Positions 1-6,186 of a stretch of DNA of 64,000 nt are shown here, piece after piece. The translations under genes and the position numbers were made by a program. A model generated the notes under the pieces. It had not been told where the DNA came from. It ran no database searches and saw only the letters and a program-made list of their open reading frames with translations. Position 1 is the stretch's first letter, and the number at the start of each line of letters is the position of its first letter. This DNA is from Prevotella sp. (lineage in GTDB: Bacteria; Bacteroidota; Bacteroidia; Bacteroidales; Bacteroidaceae): contig JAFZSI010000040.1 in NCBI GenBank assembly GCA_017619445.1, forward strand, positions 1 through 64,000, written 5' to 3'.

Positions 1-3000
1 AGAGGAGAGAGGAGAGAGGAACCCACCCCAGAACCCACCCCAACCCTCCCAAAGGGAGGGAGCGGAAAGGGAGGGAGAAGACAGGGATTGCAAATCCCCT
101 TAAACAGAGGGAGACTGACCGACATTCGCTATATCCGCTGCATCGTAGGACAATGCTCAAACCTCACTTTCACGGCCTCCACCGAAAAGGACAATGACTT
201 GCTGACCGTCAGCATTGCTGACCCCGCCTTTACTTATCTGCGCCCGTTGCTGCGCGAGGGCATGCAACTCAACTTGCTCGACTGCAGAAGAGAGAGGAGA
301 GAGGAGGGAGGAGCGGGGATTGCAAATCCCCTTAAACAGAGAGAGGCTGACGGACTGAAAACGATTATCCCAAGCCTCATCGTGATAGAGCCCGACTTCA
401 TGGTTGACATCAGCAGCATCGCGGCGTGTTTCCAGCCTTACGGCCACCACCCGCTGCTCTACACCGTCAACAGGATGAAGCCAAGACCCAACACGCAGGC
501 CACCCTGCTCGGTAACTTTGCCGGAGCAGCCCTCGACGACATCATCAAATCGTCAGCGGGCGCGTCAACCTCAGCAAGCAGCTACGCGCTCAACAACACC
601 ATCCGCAACAACTTCCGCGACAAGGCCTTAGAGTTCTGCACCTGCATTCCCTTCGATGCTAAGAAGTTCATGGAAGACGCTAAAATGCAGGCCGAGAACC
701 TGCAGCAGACCGTCAGCCAACTGTTCGGCCCCACGGCTCCTTACTCGCGCGACAAGGCAATGCTGGAACCGTCGTTCGTATGCGAGCAGTTGGGCATACA
801 GGGGCGCGTTGACCTGATGACCACCGACATGCGCCTGCTTGTTGAGCAAAAGTCGGGAAGGAATATGAATATTGAAAGAGGAGAGAAGCAGAACGGCGGG
901 CACATGCAGTTAGAGCCTCATTTCGTGCAGCTGTTGCTATACTATGGTGTGCTGCAACACAATTTCCAGTTGGGTAACAACCAGGTGGACATACGGTTGC
1001 TCTACTCGAAATATCCGCCGCAACACGGTCTCGTGGTGGTGTCTTTCTATCAGAAACTGTTTCACGAGGCCATCGCTTACCGCAACCAGATTGTGGCATG
1101 GGAGTTAGGAATGGCGCGCGCTGGCTTTGCAGCCGTCATCGACCGGTTGACGCCCGAAACTCTGAACACGAAGGGCGCAACAGACGGTTTCTACATGCGT
1201 TACCTGCGGCCATCACTTGAAGCAGTAACCAGTCCGCTGCACCGTCTTTCGCCCCTTGAAAAGGCATATTACACCCAGATGATGACGTTCATCTACCGGG
1301 AGCAACGCGTGGAGAAACTCGGTGCACAGGAAGGCTTGAACAACTGCACCGCCGACCTCTGGAACATGCCGCTGAGCGAGAAGCGAGAGACTGGGAACAT
1401 CTTTGTTGGGTTAGGAGTTAGGAGTGAGGAGTTAGGAGTGATGAGTGAGGAGAGAAGAGAGTACTCTGCCCCCGAAACACAGACGGTTGTCTGCCTCTCA
1501 ATCCCCGACCAGGGCGATGATTTCCTGCCCAACTTCCGCCGCGGCGACATGGTTTATCTCTATGCCTACAACGACGAGCCCGATGTGCGCAAAGCCATCC
1601 TGCACAAAGGCGTGATATGCGACTTGCGACCCGACACCATCACGGTAAGCCTCAACAATGCGCAGCACTTAGTCCCCTTTGCACGCTACGCCATAGAGCA
1701 CAGCGGCAGCGATGCCACAATCAACGCAGCCATACGAGGGTTGCACGAGTTTGCCTGCGCACCCCAGGAACGGCGCGACCTGTTGTTAGGCCAGCGGCCA
1801 CCACGCCGTGACACCTCGCTTACCCTCTCGCAAAGCTACAACCCTACCTATGACGACCTGCTGCTGCGCGCCAAACAAGCGCGAGACTTCTTCCTGCTCA
1901 TCGGACCGCCGGGAACGGGCAAGACATCTATGGCCATGCAATACTTGGTGAAAGAGGAACTGACCGGCAACGCCTCCATCCTGCTCACCGCCTACACCAA
2001 TCGCGCAGTGGATGAAATCTGTGCCATGCTGGCCGACAACAACATTGACTTCCTCAGACTGGGCAACGAGCACAGCTGCGACCCGCGCTTCAAACCGTAC
2101 CTGCTCGACAGTCTGTTAGGCGACAGCCCGAAATTAGCGGACATCAACGCCCAACTCGCGGCAAAGACCATCGTGGTGGCAACAACCTCGATGCTGGCAG
2201 CCAAGCCTTTTATCTTCAACCAGAAGCACTTCACCCTGGCCATCGTTGATGAGGCCAGCCAACTGCTCGAGCCCAACATCGTGCCGCTGCTCGCCACCCA
2301 CCGCAACGGACAATGCTGCATAGACCGCTTCATTCTGATTGGCGACCACAAACAACTGCCCGCCGTGGTGCAGCAAAGCGAACTTGACGCGGCCGTCACA
2401 GACCCGTTGCTCCACGCGATAGGTCTGCGCGACTGCAGAAACTCGCTGTTCGAACGGCTGATCATGAGCACGAGCGCCAGCACAGCGCAGGAATCGCCAT
2501 TCGTGGGCTTGCTGCGCCGCCAAGGACGCATGCACCCCGAAGTCGCGGCCTTCCCCAACACCATGTTCTACGCAAAAGAGCAACTCCTGCCCGTGCCCCT
2601 ACCCCATCAGGAAGAAACCACCATCTATCCCTCAACTCCCGCTCTCCGTTCTCCGCTGACCACCCAACGAATGGTCTTCATCCCCTCGGAGTTCTGCACC
2701 CAGCCTTCACTCTCCGACAAGGTGAACATCAGCGAGGCCCGCACCGTTGCCCGCCTGCTGCTGTTCGTCTGCAAACACTATGGCCAGGAGTTCAATCCCT
2801 ATAAAAGCGTCGGCGTAATAGTACCCTACCGCAACCAGATTGCCATGATTCGCCGCGAACTGAAAAAGCTGTTTGAGGAATGTGAAAAGGAAGCCCCCCA
2901 TGTCCTCCCCAGAGGGGGGAGAGAAGGAGAGAAGAAGCCTCCCCTCGGGGAGGTTTGGAGGGAGCCCGGAGAAAGCCTGCTGAACGATGTGTCCATCGAC

Positions 3001-3273
3001 ACCGTGGAGCGTTACCAAGGCTCGCAGCGCGACATCATCATCTATTCGTTTACCGTGCAGCACCCCTATCAGCTGGACTTCCTCACGGCCAACAGCTTCA
3101 CCGACACCGACGGCAGCATCATAGACCGCAAACTCAACGTTGCCCTCACACGAGCACGGAAGCAGACCATCGTGTTGGGCAACGAGCAAGTGCTTTCCGG
3201 CAATCCCATCTTCCGCGCACTCATCAACCACTGCTATCGTCTCCCGACCGAGGACAAAGAGCGAATCCTCTGA
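1..3273 (+). CDS. Dna2-like PD-(D/E)XK nuclease / SF1 helicase, 5' partial
   Basis: The frame is open from the first base, so the true start lies outside the window; the first possible internal start (TTG at 88) lies inside a repeat and is unlikely to be genuine. Counting from base 1, a Cas4/Dna2-type nuclease core is suggested near residues 270-290 by RVDLMTTDMRLLVEQKSG (acidic residues followed by EQK). The helicase follows: Walker A GPPGTGKT near 636, Walker B IVDEASQL near 748, GDHKQLPAV, GRMHPEV, then TVERYQGSQRD near 1001 and NVALTRAR near 1047. It probably acts in cytosolic DNA repair or end processing. Three or four low-complexity segments (about residues 7-35, 95-115, 463-490, 962-990) are encoded by dispersed repeats and keep the frame. 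The helicase assignment is firm; the nuclease assignment is fairly good. Confidence 0.88.
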   Translation, partial: RGERREEPTPEPTPTLPKGGSGKGGRRQGLQIPLNRGRLTDIRYIRCIVGQCSNLTFTASTEKDNDLLTVSIADPAFTYLRPLLREGMQLNLLDCRRERREEGGAGIANPLKQREADGLKTIIPSLIVIEPDFMVDISSIAACFQPYGHHPLLYTVNRMKPRPNTQATLLGNFAGAALDDIIKSSAGASTSASSYALNNTIRNNFRDKALEFCTCIPFDAKKFMEDAKMQAENLQQTVSQLFGPTAPYSRDKAMLEPSFVCEQLGIQGRVDLMTTDMRLLVEQKSGRNMNIERGEKQNGGHMQLEPHFVQLLLYYGVLQHNFQLGNNQVDIRLLYSKYPPQHGLVVVSFYQKLFHEAIAYRNQIVAWELGMARAGFAAVIDRLTPETLNTKGATDGFYMRYLRPSLEAVTSPLHRLSPLEKAYYTQMMTFIYREQRVEKLGAQEGLNNCTADLWNMPLSEKRETGNIFVGLGVRSEELGVMSEERREYSAPETQTVVCLSIPDQGDDFLPNFRRGDMVYLYAYNDEPDVRKAILHKGVICDLRPDTITVSLNNAQHLVPFARYAIEHSGSDATINAAIRGLHEFACAPQERRDLLLGQRPPRRDTSLTLSQSYNPTYDDLLLRAKQARDFFLLIGPPGTGKTSMAMQYLVKEELTGNASILLTAYTNRAVDEICAMLADNNIDFLRLGNEHSCDPRFKPYLLDSLLGDSPKLADINAQLAAKTIVVATTSMLAAKPFIFNQKHFTLAIVDEASQLLEPNIVPLLATHRNGQCCIDRFILIGDHKQLPAVVQQSELDAAVTDPLLHAIGLRDCRNSLFERLIMSTSASTAQESPFVGLLRRQGRMHPEVAAFPNTMFYAKEQLLPVPLPHQEETTIYPSTPALRSPLTTQRMVFIPSEFCTQPSLSDKVNISEARTVARLLLFVCKHYGQEFNPYKSVGVIVPYRNQIAMIRRELKKLFEECEKEAPHVLPRGGREGEKKPPLGEVWREPGESLLNDVSIDTVERYQGSQRDIIIYSFTVQHPYQLDFLTANSFTDTDGSIIDRKLNVALTRARKQTIVLGNEQVLSGNPIFRALINHCYRLPTEDKERIL
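20..112. repeat. Composite repeat: GC-rich dyad plus GGGGATT palindrome module
   Basis: Two AACCCACCCC units, then CCCTCCCAAAGGGAGGG (a dyad), then GGGATTGCAAATCCCC followed by TTAAACAGAG. The same modules in the same order recur at 41744-41910 and 42423-42579. Here they lie in the open frame of the helicase. Confidence 0.85.
285..348. repeat. In-frame purine tract plus GGGGATT palindrome module inside the helicase
   Basis: A GAGAGGAG tract is followed by GGGGATTGCAAATCCCC and TTAAACAGAG, encoding roughly GGAGIANPLKQRE. The core is the same as at 85-110, 41886-41910 and 42555-42579. The flanking protein sequence looks normal, so this is an insertion that kept the frame. Confidence 0.8.
1387..1470. 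repeat. GTTAGGAGT tandem tract inside the helicase
   Basis: Tandem GTTAGGAGT and GTGAGGAG units, encoding GLGVRSEELGVMSEERRE, lie between the nuclease and helicase domains of the first gene and keep the reading frame. Confidence 0.75.
2889..2968. repeat. GC-rich dyad repeat inside the helicase
   Basis: CCTCCCCAGAGGGGGGAG and CCTCCCCTCGGGGAGG are two strong dyads separated by a purine tract. They are translated in frame as a Gly/Arg/Glu-rich loop between helicase motifs. Confidence 0.7.
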
Positions 3274-3480
3274 CAGAGAGTTTTTTGACAGAGAGACAAA
3301 GAGGAGATTCCCCGACAAAGAGGATTTGACAGAGAGACAAAGAGTTGTTGTTGCCAAGCTATGCTTTGTAACAATAACTATTGACTTTGCATATACCAAG
3401 TATCACTTTACGGTCACAACTCATTGCTTTACGCTCAAATTTTCTAGAAAATCTGAACTTAGAACATTACTATGTATTTG
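3274..3480. repeat. Intergenic repeats: ACAGAGAGACAAAGAGG units and TTTTCTAGAAAA inverted repeat
   Basis: The gap after the helicase holds three degenerate units of GACAGAGAGACAAAGAG with GATTCCCC (3273-3345). At about 3408-3465 there is one copy of the intergenic inverted repeat whose core is AAATTTTCTAGAAAAT (3437-3452), flanked by GCTTTACG. No convincing gene is seen from 3274 to 3631. Confidence 0.7.
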
Positions 3481-3631
3481 GGGAAGCAAAAGAGGCTAAC
3501 CTAAAACCCCAATTCTCAATTCCAAATCACAAACGTTCCCTATTTTTCGCCCCCTTACTTATCCACCTTTTTCCTGTCATGCCATTCTCACAAAGATATG
3601 TATAAATCCGAGGTCAGCAAAGGACAAATAA

Positions 3632-3653
3632 AGCCTGACCATTTGGCCAGGCT
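3632..3653 (-). terminator. Intrinsic terminator of small membrane gene
   Basis: Read on the minus strand, AGCCTG and CAGGCT arms are followed by TTATTTG, just after the stop at 3676. Confidence 0.7.
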
Positions 3654-3675
3654 CAATAGGGTATAGATAGATAAA

Positions 3676-3864
3676 TTAATAGATGGGATAGACTGTATAA
3701 TTGATGTCGGAAGAAGATTTATTTTTCTTTTGCACCTTAGGCTGCGGCAGTGAATGAGGGAAAAACTTACGTTGAATCGCAATAATCACCATGATTACCG
3801 TCTTGAGTATAAAGTAGCCGATAGCACATCCTACAACAAGCAATATGAACAGAAAATCCAGCAT
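3676..3864 (-). CDS. Small membrane protein, paralogue A (62 aa)
   Basis: The protein begins MLDFLFILLVVGCAIGYFIL, forming one long hydrophobic helix (residues 1-29), followed by a short basic, Lys/Ser/Asp-rich tail. It is nearly identical in its first 30 residues to the product of 5622-5858, but the C-terminal tails differ. The start was chosen because that paralogue begins at the same Met and because a canonical promoter lies 30 nt upstream. It lies in an island of small genes around hicAB, all on the minus strand. I do not recognise a family. It is probably an inner-membrane peptide of unknown function. Confidence 0.65.
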   Translation of the reverse strand: MLDFLFILLVVGCAIGYFILKTVIMVIIAIQRKFFPHSLPQPKVQKKNKSSSDINYTVYPIY

Positions 3865-3893
3865 ATCCAAATCCTTTCCTATATTTTTCACTA

Positions 3894-3925
3894 CAAATAT
3901 ACGATTTTTCTTTGGTAAAAGCAAA
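3894..3925 (-). promoter_or_regulatory. Promoter of small membrane gene A
   Basis: On the minus strand, TTTG (3922-3925) and TATATTTG (3894-3901) are separated by exactly 20 nt, matching the Bacteroidetes housekeeping consensus. The paralogue at 5858 has the same arrangement. Confidence 0.8.
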
Positions 3926-3942
3926 TATTCTCCTCAAAAAAC

Positions 3943-3966
3943 AACGCAAAATTTACGTAAAAGCGT
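3943..3966 (-). promoter_or_regulatory. Possible shared operator upstream of gene A
   Basis: The minus strand reads TTTTACGTAAATTTTGCGT about 20-40 nt upstream of the -33 box. Similar TTACG-N-TTTT-RCGT strings lie upstream of 4368 and 5858. It overlaps the stop codon of the 51-aa gene. Confidence 0.4.
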
Positions 3967-4108
3967 CAATGCTCTTCTTCTCAGCCTCTAACTTCTTCAG
4001 AACCCGTTGCTGCTCGCCCAGCTCCTTTGTCACCTTGTTGATTTCTTGCCGCGTCTCGTCGTACTTGACAGCAATTTCGAGGGTGCGTTTGTCGATTTGT
4101 ATTGACAT
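3953..4108 (-). CDS. Small charged coiled-coil protein (51 aa)
   Basis: The product starts MSIQIDKRTLEIAVKYDETR and continues as a charged helix rich in Glu, Lys and Gln, with heptad-like spacing and no hydrophobic segment, ending with KKSIDAFT. TATCTTTG at 4126-4133 on the minus strand is a plausible -7 box about 20 nt upstream. It lies between two small membrane genes on the same strand. No family is recognised. The regular codon content and the placed promoter support a real gene, but the short length keeps confidence moderate. Confidence 0.55.
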   Translation of the reverse strand: MSIQIDKRTLEIAVKYDETRQEINKVTKELGEQQRVLKKLEAEKKSIDAFT

Positions 4109-4181
4109 GGCTTTGCTTTTTTAAGCAAAGATATGGCAAAAGAAGAAAAGATAAAAGGACGGGAAATGGGGAAATAAAAAT

Positions 4182-4200
4182 GCTCCCGTGAGAGGGAGCT
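4182..4200 (-). terminator. Intrinsic terminator of 53-aa gene
   Basis: Minus strand GCTCCC-TCTCAC-GGGAGC is followed by ATTTTTATTT, seven bases after the stop at 4207. Confidence 0.75.
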
Positions 4201-4206
4201 TACGTA

Positions 4207-4368
4207 TTAAAATATTTGTCCGAGGTGTCTGCCAGTAGAAGAGCAGCCATCGTGCCAAAAATGCCACCAGCCAGTATGTTTGCCTTGCTTCTCCAGCTTC
4301 TTTATATATCTGATACGAAAGATGCCTGCAATGAATCCAATGGAAGCCCCGATGATTATTTCTAACAT
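4207..4368 (-). CDS. Small membrane-anchored protein (53 aa)
   Basis: The product begins MLEIIIGASIGFIAGIF, a glycine-containing transmembrane helix, followed by RIRYIKKLEKQGK and a Trp/His/Cys-rich tail (WWHFWHDGC). It has its own canonical promoter (TTG, 20 nt, TATATTTG at 4400-4430) and an intrinsic terminator directly after the stop, so it is a monocistronic transcription unit. The positively charged residues after the helix suggest the C-terminus faces the cytosol. I do not recognise the family. Its promoter region shares a TTACG-type motif with the other two small membrane genes here. Confidence 0.6.
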   Translation of the reverse strand: MLEIIIGASIGFIAGIFRIRYIKKLEKQGKHTGWWHFWHDGCSSTGRHLGQIF

Positions 4369-4399
4369 GACAGTTTCCTTTCTTTCCTTGTTCCTGTTG

Positions 4400-4430
4400 C
4401 AAATATAATGCTAATTTGGCATACTTGCAA
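4400..4430 (-). promoter_or_regulatory. Promoter of 53-aa membrane gene
   Basis: Minus-strand TTG (4428-4430) and TATATTTG (4400-4407) are separated by 20 nt. Confidence 0.75.
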
Positions 4431-4444
4431 TAAAGAGAAGAAAA

Positions 4445-4468
4445 ATCCACGTAAAATTTTCGTAAAAG
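4445..4468 (-). promoter_or_regulatory. Possible shared operator upstream of 53-aa gene
   Basis: The minus strand reads TTTTACGAAAATTTTACGTG, similar to the strings at 3943-3966 and 5927-5955. Confidence 0.4.
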
Positions 4469-4483
4469 ACCGTCCGACACCAA

Positions 4484-4645
4484 TCAGCCACCGACTTTTG
4501 TCCGAAAACACACATAATCTGCAGAATTGGCCAGGATGCGCCCATGCGTGCCGGGAACGCACAGGTCATCGGGGTTGAAATCCAATCCGCGCGTCTCTGC
4601 CCATTTCCGCCGCAGCTTCACGATGGCGATGGCAGAGACATACAT
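4484..4645 (-). CDS. Possible small protein or gene remnant (53 aa)
   Basis: The frame reads MYVSAIAIVKLRRKWAETRG, then a segment with DDLCVPGTHGRILANSADYV, and ends KVGG. The composition looks like real coding sequence (mixed hydrophobic and charged residues, no low complexity). No promoter was found, and the upstream part of the frame is closed by a TGA near 4673. It lies 84 nt downstream of hicB on the same strand. It may be the tail of a truncated larger gene or a small third gene of the hic operon. No family is recognised. Confidence 0.3.
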   Translation of the reverse strand: MYVSAIAIVKLRRKWAETRGLDFNPDDLCVPGTHGRILANSADYVCFRTKVGG

Positions 4646-4729
4646 GTCGCCCGAGCATCTACGGTAATCATTACCCCCACATCAAAGATGCAGGGGCGGG
4701 CGTTGATAGCAGGTCGTCAAACAATACAA

Positions 4730-5143
4730 CTATACAACAGCCAATAACTCGCGGCCTATCTTATGGATGCCATCCACGATACGTTTGCGCTGCTGTGGGC
4801 GAGGATGCTTCAGGCCGTTTGCATAGTGGCTCAACAGATGCTGGTTGATGCCGGACGCACGGCTGATGGCAGCAAGCGATACAAAAGGCTCGTAGGCATG
4901 AAGCATCGTGGCAACATCCATCAGATGATAATCAAACTCGTAATCTCCATCAACGAGCCACTGCGGAACATCATCACCATCTTCCAACATTCCGTTAATG
5001 TGGAAACGAAGGGTCTCTGGAACCTCACGAAGGAGTTCATCATAGGTCTTGGCTGTCAAAACAACTGCACCAGGAACGTTCTCACCAAGAGAAGCACCGA
5101 AATTCTTGTCGCACCATGCAACATCCACTCTTATCTTTTCCAT
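4730..5143 (-). CDS. hicB: HicB-type antitoxin with C-terminal HTH
   Basis: The N-terminal half (MEKIRVDVAWCDKNFGASLG, then VPGAVVLTAKTYDELLREV) is the HicB partial RNase-H-like fold that blocks HicA. The C-terminal half (AAISRASGINQHLLSHYANG, then RPQQRKRIVDGIHKIG) is a helix-turn-helix DNA-binding domain, about residues 88-130. At 137 aa it is typical of the HTH-bearing subclass, which also represses its own operon. It follows hicA by 43 nt on the same strand. Because the toxin gene carries a nonsense codon, this antitoxin may now act only as a regulator or be an orphan. Confidence 0.85.
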   Translation of the reverse strand: MEKIRVDVAWCDKNFGASLGENVPGAVVLTAKTYDELLREVPETLRFHINGMLEDGDDVPQWLVDGDYEFDYHLMDVATMLHAYEPFVSLAAISRASGINQHLLSHYANGLKHPRPQQRKRIVDGIHKIGRELLAVV

Positions 5144-5186
5144 TTTTTCAAGATTATTATGTTTGTATGTAGAAAGGCTGGGGCGG

Positions 5187-5390
5187 TCATTTCCACCCTG
5201 TCTGTTTCCAAATGCTGTTGAGAAGAAATTGGTTCAAAACCTCGTTGTCTTTACCTCTGACTGTCACTTTTCCGTGTTTTGTCGGATGCTTGAACTATCG
5301 GTGGTCACCGCTTGTGTGCCTGCTTTTTAATTCTTCCCATCCGTCAGCTTTCAGCAGCTCGATGACTTGTTTTACTTTGTATCGTTTCAT
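5187..5390 (-). pseudogene. hicA: HicA mRNA-interferase toxin with internal amber codon
   Basis: Translation from ATG at 5390 gives MKRYKVKQVIELLKADGWEE, then LKSRHTSGDHR, then a TAG at 5297-5295 (codon 32). The frame continues FKHPTKHGKVTVRGKDNE and ends IWKQTGWK at a TGA (5189-5187). This is the complete HicA fold, including the catalytic-region histidine in SGDH, with one stop where the family usually has Gln (CAG to TAG, a single change). Total length would be 67 aa, normal for HicA. Promoter, spacing to hicB and downstream codons are otherwise intact, so the inactivation looks recent. Readthrough, suppression or sequencing error cannot be excluded. Confidence 0.85.
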
Positions 5391-5418
5391 TGTTTTACTG
5401 TTGTATTGCTTGACAACA

Positions 5419-5450
5419 CAAAGGTAATAAAATAAATACTTATACCCAAA
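5419..5450 (-). promoter_or_regulatory. hicAB promoter
   Basis: Minus-strand TTTG (5447-5450), a 20-nt spacer, then TACCTTTG (5419-5426), 28 nt before the hicA start. HicB autorepression at this site would be expected from the family. Confidence 0.8.
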
Positions 5451-5484
5451 TCTTTTCAACGAAAAAGTATTATTATTATACTAA

Positions 5485-5562
5485 TTAACAGAATAAGCCG
5501 TAAAAGCTGCACAACACGGTGCCAACAAAGATAATCATAAGCAAAAGTCGGGCAAAGGACAT
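5485..5562 (-). CDS. Possible hydrophobic micropeptide (25 aa)
   Basis: The frame MSFARLLLMIIFVGTVLCSF followed by YGLFC is almost entirely one transmembrane helix. It begins 10 nt after the terminator hairpin of the next gene upstream (5572-5597) and ends 35 nt before the hicAB -33 box. Hydrophobic peptides of this size occur among type I toxins and membrane regulators, but no antisense RNA or promoter was identified, so the call is tentative. Confidence 0.25.
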   Translation of the reverse strand: MSFARLLLMIIFVGTVLCSFYGLFC

Positions 5563-5571
5563 AAGAAAATA

Positions 5572-5597
5572 CCCCTGACACATGCTTGTGTCAAGGG
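5572..5597 (-). terminator. Intrinsic terminator of small membrane gene B
   Basis: Minus strand CCCTTGACACAAG-CATGTGTCAGGGG is followed by TATTTTC, 25 nt after the stop at 5622. Confidence 0.75.
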
Positions 5598-5621
5598 TTG
5601 TGTAATAATTCTGTTATGTGT

Positions 5622-5858
5622 TCAATAGACAGGATAACAACGATAAGGAGTACCGTCGGCCTTCAGATGAACTTGATTCTTTCTGCGCCTTTTTCTTGCT
5701 TGCTTGTTTTCCCATAGAAGTCTTTCTTCTAACGTCATATTTCTCGTTGGCGGATAGAAATACCGATAAATTGCGATAATCACCATGATTACCGTCTTGA
5801 GGATAAAGTAGCCGATAGCACATCCTACAACAAGCAATATGAACAGAATATCCAGCAT
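5622..5858 (-). CDS. Small membrane protein, paralogue B (78 aa)
   Basis: The product begins MLDILFILLVVGCAIGYFIL, nearly identical to the N-terminus of 3676-3864, then diverges into a basic tail containing NMTLEERLLWENKQARKRRR and ending TPYRCYPVY; paralogue A also ends YPIY. The tail is longer and more positively charged than in paralogue A, so it may bind nucleic acid or phospholipid head groups. The gene has its own promoter (5889-5920) and terminator (5572-5597). The shared DNA block covers promoter, leader and first 30 codons, pointing to segmental duplication followed by C-terminal replacement. No family is recognised. Confidence 0.65.
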   Translation of the reverse strand: MLDILFILLVVGCAIGYFILKTVIMVIIAIYRYFYPPTRNMTLEERLLWENKQARKRRRKNQVHLKADGTPYRCYPVY

Positions 5859-5923
5859 ATCAAAATTCTTTCCTTTTATTTTTCACTACAAATATACGAT
5901 TTTTCTTTGGTAAAACCAAATAA
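5771..5923. repeat. Direct repeat of about 150 bp, copy 2 (copy 1 at 3778-3927)
   Basis: The two blocks share the first 30 codons of the small membrane genes, the leader, TATATTTG and -33 box with few mismatches. They are in direct orientation about 2 kb apart, flanking the 51-aa gene, the 53-aa gene and hicAB. Confidence 0.8.
5889..5920 (-). promoter_or_regulatory. Promoter of small membrane gene B
   Basis: Minus-strand TTTG (5917-5920), a 20-nt spacer and TATATTTG (5889-5896). Further upstream, 5927-5955 reads TTACGTTATTTTTGCGTGG on the minus strand, similar to the motif at the other two small genes. Confidence 0.8.
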
Positions 5924-5981
5924 TCTACGCAAAATCCACGCAAAAATAACGTAATAATGCATTCACAAACCGAACGGGCAC

Positions 5982-6045
5982 AAAAAAAAGGGTCTTCGCT
6001 AAGACCCAACCTTTGTTAACCTTAAATCTAATACTATGAAAAACA
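5982..6045 (-). ncRNA. Candidate small RNA with own promoter and terminator
   Basis: On the minus strand TACCTTTG (6051-6058) is a good -7 box. About 40 nt downstream is a strong hairpin GGGTCTTAGCGAAGACCC (5990-6007) followed by eight T residues (5982-5989). Between them is TAGATTTAAGGTTAACAAAG, with no useful reading frame. It lies downstream of dsbD and upstream of the small-gene island. A clear -33 box is not visible. It could instead be a 3' processing product or a terminator of dsbD with a chance -7 box. Confidence 0.45.
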
Positions 6046-6186
6046 CGATGCAAAGGTAAGAGTTTTACCTGACAGCACCGTGTTTTTTTCTATCAAAAAG
6101 CGAAAAAGCGTTATTTTCTTGACATAAATCAACTGCAAATCGAAAGAATGTGTGCGAAAACAGCTTTTTGTGCGCGGGAACAACAG

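Noticed and set aside
6022-6058. Plus-strand leader peptide MKNTMQR
   Set aside because: Seven codons with no downstream regulated gene on that strand. The minus-strand promoter-hairpin reading explains the same bases better.
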